A stretch of 64,000 nucleotides of DNA from Sutcliffiella cohnii (GTDB lineage: Bacteria > Bacillota > Bacilli > Bacillales > Bacillaceae_I). A model generated the notes under the pieces. The model was not told where the DNA came from, ran no database searches, and saw only the letters and a program-made list of their open reading frames with translations. Location: assembly GCF_002250055.1 (NCBI RefSeq), contig NZ_CP018866.1, forward strand, positions 1,294,501 through 1,358,500. Direction: 5' to 3'. Position 1 is the stretch's first letter. The number at the start of each line of letters is the position of its first letter. Made by a program: the position numbers and the translations under genes. Below, in pieces: positions 32,841-41,826 of the stretch.

Positions 32841-33539
32841 TTGAAGCATCCAATTAAAATATTAACGATAGAAGATGATCCGAATATCGTGGAGTTAATT
32901 CAATTATATATGGAAAAAATGGGCTTTTCCTGCACGGCTGCTTATGACGGGGAGGAAGGTTTGGAAAAATTTTATAATGAGTCGCCTGACTGCATTCTAT
33001 TAGATTTAATGCTACCGAAAATGAATGGCTGGGAAGTTTGTAAAATGATTCGTATCGAAAACAAACATGTTCCTATCATCATGCTAACAGGGAAAGGTGA
33101 GTCGTATGACATTGTTCAAGGCTTAGAAATGGGGGCAGACGATTATATCGTTAAACCGTTTGACCCAAATGTATTAATGGCACGGGTAAAATCAGTGTTA
33201 AGACGTACGATATTATCGGATAGTGAAAAAGGCAATCTCCAGTTTTCTAATATCGTTATTAACTTGAAGGAATATCGAGTGCTCATAGATGGCAAGCAAG
33301 TAACGCTGGCGCCAAGAGAAATGGAATTGTTCTATTACTTAGCGATGAATCCGAACCAAGTTATTTCTAGACAACAGCTATTAGACCGTATTTGGGGATA
33401 TGAGTTTGATGGAGATCCAAGAACGGTTGATGTACATATAAAGCGAATTAGAGATAAGCTAGTAGCGAATAATGCCCATTGGTCGGTCATTACCATACGG
33501 GGCGTTGGCTATCGATTTGAGGAGAAAATCCATGCGTAA
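32841..33539 (+). CDS. OmpR/PhoB-class response regulator (second HrtBA-linked system)
   Basis: 232 residues from TTG 32841. The receiver has Asp12/Asp13, phosphoacceptor Asp55 in LLDLMLPKMNGW and Lys in VKPFDPNVL; the winged helix contains APREMELFYYLA and GDPRTVDVHIKRIR. TTG 32841 is preferred over GTG 32832 because GAGAGGAG (32825-32832) would overlap the latter. It overlaps the kinase by 8 bp. It resembles HssR less than the 7164 protein does, but it precedes a HrtBA-like transporter and has the same kind of 11-bp direct repeat in front of its operon and of the transporter operon. Confidence 0.85.
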   Translation: MKHPIKILTIEDDPNIVELIQLYMEKMGFSCTAAYDGEEGLEKFYNESPDCILLDLMLPKMNGWEVCKMIRIENKHVPIIMLTGKGESYDIVQGLEMGADDYIVKPFDPNVLMARVKSVLRRTILSDSEKGNLQFSNIVINLKEYRVLIDGKQVTLAPREMELFYYLAMNPNQVISRQQLLDRIWGYEFDGDPRTVDVHIKRIRDKLVANNAHWSVITIRGVGYRFEEKIHA

Positions 33540-34959
33540 GAAAAACACTATCTTCTCTAAGCTTTTTATCAGTTATTCGTTTATTATCGTAACGTCTTTA
33601 TTACTGTTTATTGGAGTGTTTTTTTATTTATTTCATTTAAATTTATATAAAAAATATGAAGATACGTTTCAACATCATTACGAACAATTAGCACCTCAGC
33701 TACAAAGTCATGAGAAGTTTGCTTTAATTAAAGACGAAACCGCGGAAAGCTTAAGTTATGCTTTCAATCAGCCGGATTATCATATTTATATTGTAGATGA
33801 AGAGCGCCGACAAATATACGGCCCTGATCCAGAGGGGACTTCTAATCAAGTGGAGGTTTCTGAGGAAATGATTCAGCAAGTGTTAGCAGGAGAAACAGTT
33901 TCAGAAGGAGGCTTTTACAATGGCGAACTTCGTTATATTGTCGCTTCTACGATAAATTCCAACGTACAAGGGATTCAAACACCGATTATGGTCATGATTT
34001 TTCATGACTTAACGCACGAATATCAACAAGTCATCTTCATGATTATATTAACATTCGTCATTTCGATTGTGTTTGCTGGCATCATTTTATGGTTTATTTC
34101 AAAAAAAATTACCGCGCCGTTAAGAGAGATGAATAGCATTTCAGCACATTACGCGAAAGGGGACTTTTCTAAATCTGTTCAATACGAATCCGATGATGAA
34201 ATAGGACAGTTAGCAAAATCTTTTACGTATATGGCGAAAGAATTAAATCATTTAGAAACAAGACGTAAACAATATATTTCAAACGTTTCTCATGAGCTAC
34301 GTTCTCCGTTAACATCGATAAAAGGATTTTTAATCGCATTGTTAGACGGGACAATTCCAGATCACCGACGGGCCTATTATTATGGATTAATGAAAGATGA
34401 AACAGAGCGAATGATTAAACTAGTGAATAACACATTAGATATGACTCAACTGGAAGAGGGTAATAGCAATATATTACTAACGGATTATAACCTTACGGAA
34501 CAAATCAACCGTATCATTCATAAGCTAGAACCACACTTCACGAAAAAAGACTTGGACATACGTTTTCATTCGGACTATGAATACTATGTAAATGCAGATG
34601 AAGGTAGAATGGAACAAGTAATCGTAAATCTTTTACAAAATGCTGTCCAATTTTCCGAACATAATGCCCCAATTGATATACGGTTATCGAAAGAAGGGCA
34701 AGCTGTGAAAATTTCCGTCCAAGATTATGGAGAAGGGATAGAAGAAAGTAAATTAGATTTAATATGGAGAAGGTTTTATAAGGTAGATGAAGCACGAACG
34801 AATAAATCGGGAGCTGGCCTCGGATTAGCGATTGTAAAATCTATTTTAGATCTCCATGAGACAGATATTAAAGTTTGTAGCAAGCTAGGGGAGGGAACAA
34901 CATTCTCGTTCGTCCTTCCGCTTAGTAAACAATATATCATTTCAAGGGCTATCGAATGA
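33532..34959 (+). CDS. Sensor histidine kinase (second HrtBA-linked system)
   Basis: 475 residues. Membrane helices near 10-34 and 165-188 bracket an extracytoplasmic sensor of about 130 residues. HAMP (about 190-242), HisKA with His254 in SHELRSP, and HATPase_c with NLLQNAVQF, DYGEGI and GAGLGLA follow. ATG 33532 is chosen because GAGGAG (33519-33524) is 7 nt upstream; a frame extending back into the regulator gene is not supported. The sensor shows no FVTGFF signature of HssS, so the stimulus may differ. Probable output: the transporter operon at 35060-37338. Confidence 0.85.
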   Translation: MRKKNTIFSKLFISYSFIIVTSLLLFIGVFFYLFHLNLYKKYEDTFQHHYEQLAPQLQSHEKFALIKDETAESLSYAFNQPDYHIYIVDEERRQIYGPDPEGTSNQVEVSEEMIQQVLAGETVSEGGFYNGELRYIVASTINSNVQGIQTPIMVMIFHDLTHEYQQVIFMIILTFVISIVFAGIILWFISKKITAPLREMNSISAHYAKGDFSKSVQYESDDEIGQLAKSFTYMAKELNHLETRRKQYISNVSHELRSPLTSIKGFLIALLDGTIPDHRRAYYYGLMKDETERMIKLVNNTLDMTQLEEGNSNILLTDYNLTEQINRIIHKLEPHFTKKDLDIRFHSDYEYYVNADEGRMEQVIVNLLQNAVQFSEHNAPIDIRLSKEGQAVKISVQDYGEGIEESKLDLIWRRFYKVDEARTNKSGAGLGLAIVKSILDLHETDIKVCSKLGEGTTFSFVLPLSKQYIISRAIE

Positions 34960-34991
34960 AAATCGGTAGTCTTTTTTATATAACTACTTTT

Positions 34992-35011
34992 GTTAACGTT
35001 TTGTTCATATT
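34992..35011 (+). promoter_or_regulatory. HssR-like direct repeat upstream of the CopD-like/HrtBA-like operon
   Basis: GTTAACGTT (34992-35000) and GTTCATATT (35003-35011) are 11 bp apart. The second half-site is identical to the staphylococcal HssR half-site and to the one in front of hrtB (5286). A possible -10, TATCAT (35019-35024), has the same offset of 16 bp as at hrtB. Confidence 0.6.
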
Positions 35012-35059
35012 TACTTGGTATCATCTCAGAGGTAGACAAAATGGAAAGGAAGTAGAAAT

Positions 35060-35512
35060 ATGTATGAATTAAATTATATTGTACACATCGTTGGGGTTGT
35101 CCTATGGATTGGCTCTTTTATCGTATTAGGCTATTTACTAAAGACGATGACTAATAACAAAGTAGAGGATTATTCTCCTATTATTACTAAAATACAAAAG
35201 TGGGTAATGAGAGGGACGTTGCCAAGCTTAATTTTAATTGTTCTATCAGGTTCCTTCATGATTATGCAGTTTAACCGAGATGCGATGCCACTTTACTTAT
35301 CGTTAATGGAAATGGGTGGAACGATGATCATCTTACTAACGATCATTTTTGTATCGATTTACAGTGTGAAACTAACGAAAAAATTAAAAGGCATTCCGAT
35401 GAAAAAAGATAAATCACTCGGACAACTTACAAAAATGTACGCTAACTTTTTATTAATTTCAGCCGTATTAGGAATAGTGATTATTGTAGTTGTCGGCTTA
35501 AGAGTTTCATAG
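35060..35512 (+). CDS. Small CopD/DUF2269-like membrane protein
   Basis: 150 residues, four predicted helices (about 6-26, 52-70, 84-104, 126-147). The first helix has VHIVGVVLWIGSFIVLGYL with His9 and Trp17 as in CopD, HemJ and other haem- or copper-handling membrane proteins (H-x6-8-W-x-G). It is the first gene of an operon with the HrtBA-like transporter (21 bp gap), behind an HssR-like box. Haem or metal handling is inferred from the motif and company; no function is established. Confidence 0.65.
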   Translation: MYELNYIVHIVGVVLWIGSFIVLGYLLKTMTNNKVEDYSPIITKIQKWVMRGTLPSLILIVLSGSFMIMQFNRDAMPLYLSLMEMGGTMIILLTIIFVSIYSVKLTKKLKGIPMKKDKSLGQLTKMYANFLLISAVLGIVIIVVVGLRVS

Positions 35513-35533
35513 TTAGAGAGAGGAAGATTAAGG

Positions 35534-36655
35534 ATGTTTTTAGCAATAAGAGAATTAAAGCATGCTAAATGGCGTTTTACTATGATTGGCATGATTTTAG
35601 TGTTAATTTCATGGCTTGTATTTATTTTATCAGGATTAGGTAATGGGCTTTCTTCGTTAAGTGCTGCTACTTTTAAAAATATGGATGCCCAATATGTAGC
35701 ATTTGAAAAAGGTGCTCGGCATTCAATGTCTCGCTCAGTCGTCTCTGAAAACCTTGTTTCTGAGATGAAGGCACAGGAACATGTGGAAGATGCTGCCCCG
35801 ATGGGAAGTCACGTAGCAGTTGTTTTAAAAGAAGGTAATGAAGCAGATAGTGAAAAAATAGACGTTTCGATATTAGGAGTTGACCCTGGATCCTTTTTAG
35901 AGCCGAAAATAATTGAAGGACAATCGTTAACGGAAGCGGAAAATTACGAGGTTATCGTAAATAATTCATTAATAGAAAAAGGAATTAAAATAGGTGATAC
36001 ATTAGAAATAGAAGGAACGACCGAAACGTTAAAAGTTATTGGGTTTGTAGAAGGAGAAACATTTAACCATTTACCTGCCATTTTTATATCCATTGATCAA
36101 TGGCGTTCCATTCATTTTGCTGCTCCTGGGTCAGATATGGGTGTAGAATTACCTGTTAATGCCATTATGCTACAAGGTGATGGAATTGATCTGGACAAGC
36201 TTAATGATGTCATGAATGGAGTAGAAGTAGCTACGAAAAAAGAAGCAATTAATGGAATTCCAGGTTACACAGCTGAAAATGGAACGATTATGATGATGCT
36301 TGGATTTTTACTAGTTATTTCAGCATTTGTCATCGGTGTCTTCTTTTACGTTCTTACGTTGCAAAAAGCAAATCAATTTGGTGTGATGAAAGCAATCGGG
36401 GCGAATAATCGCTTTTTAGCAAAAGCGATTGTGTCACAAATTACATTATTAGCTAGTGTTAGTATTGGGATTGGGGTATTACTTACGTACGGAACAACAG
36501 CTATTTTTCCTTCGGGAATGCCGTTTGCGTTAGACCCTATGTTAGTGCTAACTTATGCCGTTGTTTTACTAGTCGTTTCAGTATTTAGCTCTCTCATCTC
36601 TGTACGAAAAATCACGAAAATTGATCCGTTACAAGCAATCGGGAGGGTGGAATAA
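35534..36655 (+). CDS. HrtB-like ABC transporter permease (second copy)
   Basis: 373 residues, one N-terminal helix (about 17-37), a large extracytoplasmic MacB-PCD-like domain (about 45-245) and three C-terminal helices. ISGLGNGL becomes LSGLGNGLSSLSAATF, and MKAIGANNRFLAKAIVSQI plus the terminal KITKIDPLQAIGRVE are the usual permease motifs. It is related to the 5341 protein but longer and clearly diverged, a paralogue rather than a recent duplicate. It ends by overlapping the ATPase gene (TAATG). Substrate: haem or another toxic amphiphile; inference from family and operators. Confidence 0.82.
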   Translation: MFLAIRELKHAKWRFTMIGMILVLISWLVFILSGLGNGLSSLSAATFKNMDAQYVAFEKGARHSMSRSVVSENLVSEMKAQEHVEDAAPMGSHVAVVLKEGNEADSEKIDVSILGVDPGSFLEPKIIEGQSLTEAENYEVIVNNSLIEKGIKIGDTLEIEGTTETLKVIGFVEGETFNHLPAIFISIDQWRSIHFAAPGSDMGVELPVNAIMLQGDGIDLDKLNDVMNGVEVATKKEAINGIPGYTAENGTIMMMLGFLLVISAFVIGVFFYVLTLQKANQFGVMKAIGANNRFLAKAIVSQITLLASVSIGIGVLLTYGTTAIFPSGMPFALDPMLVLTYAVVLLVVSVFSSLISVRKITKIDPLQAIGRVE

Positions 36656-37338
36656 TGAGTGGAATTCAGTTTAAAAATGTTTCGAAATTTTATCAAGAAG
36701 GTACAGGCTCCAAGCTACAAATATTGGACAAAGTAACGTTATCTGTACAGCCAGGCGAACTCGTAGCGGTAATCGGTCCTTCCGGTTCGGGTAAAAGTAC
36801 TTTCCTTTCCGTCGCAGGGGCGCTATTACAACCTTCGAGTGGGGAAGTAAATATAAATAATACAAACCTATCGGAATTATCTCCAAAGCAAGTGGCAGAA
36901 TTGCGACTAGACCATATCGGTTTCATTTTACAAACTTCTAATCTAGTTCCTTACTTAAATGTTTTGGATCAATTACTAGTTGTGAAGAAAATGAAAGGGA
37001 AAATAACAACGGCAGACAAAGAGTTTGCGAAGGAACTTTTAGCAGGAGTTGGGCTAGAGAATAAACTAAAAAATTTTCCGGAGCATCTATCAGGAGGGGA
37101 ACGTCAACGTACTGCGATTGCACGGGCTTTCATGAATGACCCAGACATCATCTTAGCGGACGAACCAACTGCTAGTTTAGATAGTAAGCGAGCTTTTGAA
37201 GTTGTCGAACTAATTGCCAATGGCGTAAAGACGAGGAGGAAAGCTGCTATCATGGTAACGCACGACGAGCGAATGCTACCTTATTGTGATCGTGTGTTTC
37301 GAATGAAAGATGGGAAGTTAGAACTAGCAGAGGTTTAA
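36655..37338 (+). CDS. HrtA-like ABC transporter ATP-binding protein (second copy)
   Basis: 227 residues, LolD/MacB class. Walker A GPSGSGKST is near residue 42, signature HLSGGERQR near 143, Walker B IILADEP near 163, and the switch His is in VTHDER. It starts at ATG 36655 overlapping the permease stop by 1 bp. It would form the exporter with the 35534 permease. Confidence 0.87.
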   Translation: MSGIQFKNVSKFYQEGTGSKLQILDKVTLSVQPGELVAVIGPSGSGKSTFLSVAGALLQPSSGEVNINNTNLSELSPKQVAELRLDHIGFILQTSNLVPYLNVLDQLLVVKKMKGKITTADKEFAKELLAGVGLENKLKNFPEHLSGGERQRTAIARAFMNDPDIILADEPTASLDSKRAFEVVELIANGVKTRRKAAIMVTHDERMLPYCDRVFRMKDGKLELAEV

Positions 37339-37349
37339 TCTTTACAAAC

Positions 37350-37404
37350 GGGGGAAAAGGTCCAATGTTCCAACAATTATTGGTGGAATGCGGAACCTTG
37401 CCCC
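37350..37404. other. Hairpin at the end of the second HrtBA-like operon
   Basis: Nested pairs AAGG-TCC/GGAACCTT and TTCCA/TGGAA lie around CAATTATTG, with GGGG/CCCC outside. There is no T-tract, so it may be a weak terminator or an mRNA 3' stabiliser between convergent genes. Confidence 0.45.
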
Positions 37405-37453
37405 TTAGTCTATTATTGAAATCCTCTCTATGGGAAAGCGAGGAAAAAAACTA

Positions 37454-38869
37454 TTAAGTAGTAATATTATCTTCTTCTACTTTTCCCTTTAAAGCTTGTG
37501 AAAAAGAGGATAACATATATGCCATATGAACAACGCCTTCTTCAAAATCTTTTAATCGAATTGATTCATTAGGCGCGTGGGCTTTTGATTTTACCCAACC
37601 AACCCCTGTACTTACAATTGGAAGATTCAGTTGGTTTCCGAATTCGTACATCGGACCTGTGCCAGCAGAGTTTGGAGCTAGTACTGCTTCTTTTTCGTAC
37701 ACTTCTTTTGCTGTTTGTAACACATGGCGGATAAATGGATGATTAAAATCAGAACGGTATGCCTTTTGCCCATTTAACAATGTTACTTGTATATCCTCGA
37801 ATCCATGTTTTAATAAATGTTTTTGAACCGCCTCAAATATAAGGTTTGGATCTTGTCCAGGTACTAAGCGGCAGTCCAGTTTTACTTTTGCGCTTTTCGG
37901 TAAAATGGTTTTTGCTCCTTCACCTGTATACCCACTTTCAATTCCACAAATAGTCATCGTAGGTTGAAATACCATCGCTTCTCTAGGGTCTATACCTTTT
38001 TCAGTTGTAATGAGTGGGCGCTTTAAACCGTAAAGCTTGCTCACCGCTTCTTCATTGAAAGGTAATCGTGACACCGCTTCGATTTCACTTTCTTTTGGCT
38101 TTTCGATTCCATCATAAAAACCTTCCACTAAAATATTATTTTGCTTATCTTTCATTGTTGCTAATGCTTGAACGAGACGCCAAGCTGCGTTATCTACATA
38201 GGCACCAACAGAGGAGTGCATATCAATATCGGCACCGATAGATGTAAGCTCCATATATGCCATTCCTTTAATTCCTGCTACCATATTTACTCGTTCTTGC
38301 TCATCTTTTGTTCCGAATTCCCAAATACACGCGTCGGCTTGGAAAAGATCTTTATATTTTGAGATATAAGGAGCTAAATTCGGACTGCCGATTTCTTCTT
38401 CACCCTCCACCATGAATTTAATATTACAAGGTAGTTCGCCAGCTACTTCTTTTAACACTTTAATGGCTGTTAAACGGGCAATAAAGTCTCCTTTATTATC
38501 AGAAACACCACGTGCAAACAATATTCCATCTTTAATGGTAGGTTCAAACGGTTCAGATTCCCATTCATTTAATGGCTCGGGTGGCTGTACATCATAGTGG
38601 TTATAAAATAAAAGTGTTTTCGATGAATCACCATTGCTCCCAGCAGGGAAAAAACCGTAAACAACAGGATTTCCACCTAGGTCATCTAAAGCTTTCGCTT
38701 CACCGCCAGCTTCCTCAATTAATTGACAAACCATTTCTACTGTCTCTGGAATCGCCTTATTTTGAGCGGAAATCGTCGGTAAACGTAAATAATCTTTTAG
38801 TGTTTCGATGGAACGATCTACTACCTCTTTAGTATAAGCTCTTAACTCCTTAAGTTGGACATTGCTCAC
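37454..38869 (-). CDS. M20-family dipeptidase
   Basis: 471 residues, GTG start 38869 behind AAGGGAG. Metal-site motifs: FYNHYDVQP (first His/Asp), ARGVSDNKG (bridging Asp), VEGEEEIGS (general base Glu-Glu) and KAHAPNE at the C-terminal end. A lid domain is inserted from about 200. The sequence follows the CNDP/carnosinase-type branch that hydrolyses dipeptides. It is monocistronic; the tandem array 2 lies upstream of its start. Confidence 0.87.
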   Translation of the reverse strand: MSNVQLKELRAYTKEVVDRSIETLKDYLRLPTISAQNKAIPETVEMVCQLIEEAGGEAKALDDLGGNPVVYGFFPAGSNGDSSKTLLFYNHYDVQPPEPLNEWESEPFEPTIKDGILFARGVSDNKGDFIARLTAIKVLKEVAGELPCNIKFMVEGEEEIGSPNLAPYISKYKDLFQADACIWEFGTKDEQERVNMVAGIKGMAYMELTSIGADIDMHSSVGAYVDNAAWRLVQALATMKDKQNNILVEGFYDGIEKPKESEIEAVSRLPFNEEAVSKLYGLKRPLITTEKGIDPREAMVFQPTMTICGIESGYTGEGAKTILPKSAKVKLDCRLVPGQDPNLIFEAVQKHLLKHGFEDIQVTLLNGQKAYRSDFNHPFIRHVLQTAKEVYEKEAVLAPNSAGTGPMYEFGNQLNLPIVSTGVGWVKSKAHAPNESIRLKDFEEGVVHMAYMLSSFSQALKGKVEEDNITT

Positions 38870-39006
38870 AATGAAAACTCCCTTCGAAATAGTGTACCTT
38901 TATTTATTTCGAGATACGAAAGGAAAATCCTGTTTGGAGTTTAAATAAATATTTTAGGATGGAGATGTGTTTCGGGTACAGGCGTTGGTGAAAAAAATAG
39001 TGCAGG

Positions 39007-39322
39007 TGATAAATAAAATGAATGTGGTGATAAATAAAATGGATGCAGTGATAAATAAACGGAGTGCGGTGATAAATAAAAGGACCTCGGTGATAAATAA
39101 ACGGAGTGCGGTGTTAAATAAACGGAGTGCGGTGATAAATAAAAGGAGCTCGGTGATAAATAAACGGAGTACGATGATAAATAAAATGGATGCAGTGATA
39201 AATAAACGGAGTGCGGTGATAAATAAAATGGATGCAGTGATAAATAAACGGAGTGCGGTGATAAATAAAATGAATGCAGTGATAAATAAATCGGGGTAGG
39301 TGATAAATAAAATGCTAAATAC
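39007..39322. repeat. 21-bp tandem array 2 (noncoding)
   Basis: TGATAAATAAA (once TGTTAAATAAA) begins at 39007 and then every 21 bp without slip through 39301: 15 units. The remaining 10 bp alternate between MGGAGTGCGG-like and ATGGATGCAG-like spacers. Core and period resemble array 1 (TGTTAAGWAAA, 21 bp). Long frames on both strands are an effect of the period and have no ribosome sites. The array fills part of the 672-bp gap 38870-39541. Confidence 0.92.
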
Positions 39323-39457
39323 CCCACCAGTTAAGCCAGGGAGACTAATAGAGGGGTGGCGCTATGTCATTCCGATGCTAACTTCTTTTTAAATTAGTAG
39401 TGTGAAGTAGATGTTATTTTCTGAACTGCTAGTGGGATGTTCATTTTCTAAAAAATA

Positions 39458-39530
39458 GGTGGACGATCAGATCTGCCCTCTGTCCACCTACGTAGTATAA
39501 AAGGGGGCGCAGAGAAAGTGCTGACCCCCT
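39458..39530 (-). repeat. Hairpin repeat copy 8 plus a second hairpin after the 5'-nucleotidase gene
   Basis: On the minus strand AGGGGG...CCCCCT (39530-39502, then TTTTAT) comes first, and then GGTGGACAGAGGG paired GGTGGAC/GTCCACC (39488-39458) followed by TATTTTTTAG. Both look like terminators of the minus-strand gene ending at 39542. Confidence 0.7.
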
Positions 39531-39541
39531 AAGGACTTCTT

Positions 39542-41467
39542 TTATGGAGTAATCTTGATTCTACCTTCTACACTCGGAATAGGCTTGTTTGATTGTAGGG
39601 CTTCAATCAAGATGGTGCTTAACAATTCACCGCTGTCAAACTCTACATTTTCTAGTGAGAACATGGTATAGCCGTCTCCTCCGGCAGCGATGAAGTTATT
39701 CGTTGCAACGGAATACGTTTGTGTCAGATTGAGCGGTTCTCCATTGACAAGCACTTCAACCACGCGGCTACCAGCAGGCTTTTTCGGATCAAAAGTAAAG
39801 CTGATACCAGAAACGTGAAGGAAGCCCCCATTCTCACTAGGATAAAGACGTACAGAATGTTCAAGGCTAGCCAACACTTCTTCCCCTGTCAAAGTTGTTT
39901 TAACAAGAGTGTTATCAAATGGGAGAGTACTTAATACATGGTTTCTAGTAATATCGCCCACTTGGATGGAAGCACGTATTCCACCTCCGTTTGTTACAGC
40001 AATTTCTGTTCCAAGTTTGGAGCGCATCGCATCTGTGATAAGGTTTCCGAGATTTGTTTCCTTCGTTCTGACATCCGTTCTTTCCCCGTCAAGTTTTACA
40101 GAAGTAGTAGCGATTACTTCATTCAATTCTTTGTCAACCTGCTCCTTATAAGGCTGAAGAATTTCTACAATAGCTGGGTCCTCTGTTTTATCTTCACTGT
40201 CGCGATATAGGAACCCATTAACACCAACTAGGTTGCCATCATGAAAAATTAAATTAGTATGCCCTAACGCTTTTCCATGTTCAAATGCCTGTGTAACATA
40301 GCCATACTTATATTTAATCGGTGATTCAATCGTACTGTGGCTATGTCCGCCAAAGATGACATCGATGCCATCCACTTCATTTGCGATAGTTGTATCTGTA
40401 TCCACCCCTGAATGGGAAATCCCGACAACAACATCCACTTCATTTTTTAGTTGTGCTACCATTTCCGTTGCTACCGTTACTTCATCCTCAAAAGTAATTC
40501 CTTCAATTCCCGCAGGATTTGTTTTTACAGCAGTATCGGTAGCGGTTAGACCAATCAGTGCAATTTTCTTGCCGTTTTTTTCAATAATAGTATAACTATC
40601 TAGGAATGGGCTGCCATCTTTTAATACATTTGCACTAATAAGTGGGAAGTTGAGCTCATCCCTTAAAGCTAAAAGCTGGTCTTGGCCGTAGTTGAAATCA
40701 TGGTTTCCTGGAACCATCGCATCATAATTCATAGCATTCATCGCATCAACGGCTGCTTGTCCTCTATTAATATTGACATAGTTTGTTCCATGGAATGTAT
40801 CGCCAAGATCGATTAAAAAAGTAGGGTTTTTTCTGCGTACCTTATTGGCAATTTCGTTAATTTTTGCTAAGCCTAATTCTTTGTTATTCTCGTTATACAT
40901 AATTCTTCCATGTAGATCATTCGTATGGATGACAGTAATAAACTCAAACATCGTTTCGTATTGATGAAACATTGTTTGCATTTCATACTTTGTAACTGGT
41001 TTTTTAGGTTGGAAGGTCCGACTGTTTTTATCAATTAACCCTAATTCAGCAGCCGCAGAAAGCTCTTGATAATATGCCGGATTTATTGCTTGATAATCTT
41101 TAAATTCTTTTAATGTGTCCATAGAATAGGAGTCTCGGAGGTTAATAGAGCGAATTAAAAATACATAGGCTTGTTCACGCGTTACCTTATCATTTGGTCC
41201 AAAAGGAGTTTCGGTAATATCGGTTAAAATATTGGTGCGGATTGCTGCTTCTAAAAATGGTTTTAAATCAGCATCGACATCCGTGTAGGGAACCTCACCA
41301 TCTTGCAAATCGATTCCGAGAGTGGTTACTAACTGCTTAATGAATTCCCCTTTTGTTACAGGCGCGTTCTCTTTCCAGCTAGCATCGGTGACACTTGGAT
41401 TCCATAATCCTGAAATGCTGATCAAGACGGCTAAAACTACGACAACAAACTGTTTTAATCTTTTCAT
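39542..41467 (-). CDS. SLH-anchored secreted 5'-nucleotidase/2',3'-cyclic phosphodiesterase
   Basis: 641 residues. A signal peptide (1-29, ending TDA-S) precedes two SLH-type repeats (about 33-155: TKGEFIKQLVTTLG, FGPNDKVTREQAYVFLIR, FQPKKPVTKYEMQTMF), which bind secondary cell-wall polymer. The metallophosphatase domain (about 175-400) has HTNDLHGR, LGDTFHG, GNHDFNYG and FGGHSHS; the 5'-nucleotidase C-terminal domain has NGGGIRA and AAGGDGYTMF. It releases phosphate and nucleosides from nucleotides at the cell surface. It starts at ATG 41467 with AAAGGAG upstream and is monocistronic. Confidence 0.88.
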   Translation of the reverse strand: MKRLKQFVVVVLAVLISISGLWNPSVTDASWKENAPVTKGEFIKQLVTTLGIDLQDGEVPYTDVDADLKPFLEAAIRTNILTDITETPFGPNDKVTREQAYVFLIRSINLRDSYSMDTLKEFKDYQAINPAYYQELSAAAELGLIDKNSRTFQPKKPVTKYEMQTMFHQYETMFEFITVIHTNDLHGRIMYNENNKELGLAKINEIANKVRRKNPTFLIDLGDTFHGTNYVNINRGQAAVDAMNAMNYDAMVPGNHDFNYGQDQLLALRDELNFPLISANVLKDGSPFLDSYTIIEKNGKKIALIGLTATDTAVKTNPAGIEGITFEDEVTVATEMVAQLKNEVDVVVGISHSGVDTDTTIANEVDGIDVIFGGHSHSTIESPIKYKYGYVTQAFEHGKALGHTNLIFHDGNLVGVNGFLYRDSEDKTEDPAIVEILQPYKEQVDKELNEVIATTSVKLDGERTDVRTKETNLGNLITDAMRSKLGTEIAVTNGGGIRASIQVGDITRNHVLSTLPFDNTLVKTTLTGEEVLASLEHSVRLYPSENGGFLHVSGISFTFDPKKPAGSRVVEVLVNGEPLNLTQTYSVATNNFIAAGGDGYTMFSLENVEFDSGELLSTILIEALQSNKPIPSVEGRIKITP

Positions 41468-41767
41468 ATAACCGCTCCTTTATTAAACTATTTGGTACAG
41501 TTTCTATTTTTTTAGAAAAATAGATTCTTTCGGTTAATATACCGTTAAAATTTTCGAACAATTTTGTAAACTTAAGAGGGTCAGAGCATCCTCTATTCCA
41601 TACTCCCCTGAAAACAAAAAAACAACGCTTACGCTACGTAGCGAAAAAATTGTCATACGTTGCTAAAATTTAAGGATACACACTAACAATCATTATTAGT
41701 ACATACTAGGGTTATAGAAGGAGATATGAGACAAGTAGAAACGAACTTTAGAATTTGATTCGGATTT

Positions 41768-41795
41768 TGTAACAATTTTCTTGGTCCCTCGTCTA
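41768..41795 (+). promoter_or_regulatory. ECF-sigma promoter of the sigma/anti-sigma operon
   Basis: TGTAAC (41768-41773), exactly 16 bp, then CGTCTA (41790-41795). This fits the Bacillus ECF pattern TGAAAC-N16-CGTC/A with one mismatch and lies 31 bp before the start codon. The rest of the 41468-41826 gap holds a 12-bp palindrome CGCTACGTAGCG (41632-41643) and no gene. Confidence 0.65.
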
Positions 41796-41826
41796 AGGGA
41801 TAGATTATTGGTTTGGAGTGGTTTGT

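Noticed and set aside
38941..39327. Long open frames on both strands of tandem array 2 (VINKRSA-type and YLSPHSV-type heptads)
   Set aside because: The 21-bp period keeps several frames open on its own. There is no ribosome site and no sequence outside the repeats, so it was treated as a noncoding array.
41632..41643. 12-bp palindrome CGCTACGTAGCG as a terminator or operator
   Set aside because: It has A-runs on both sides and no convincing link to a gene; position mid-gap gives no functional clue.
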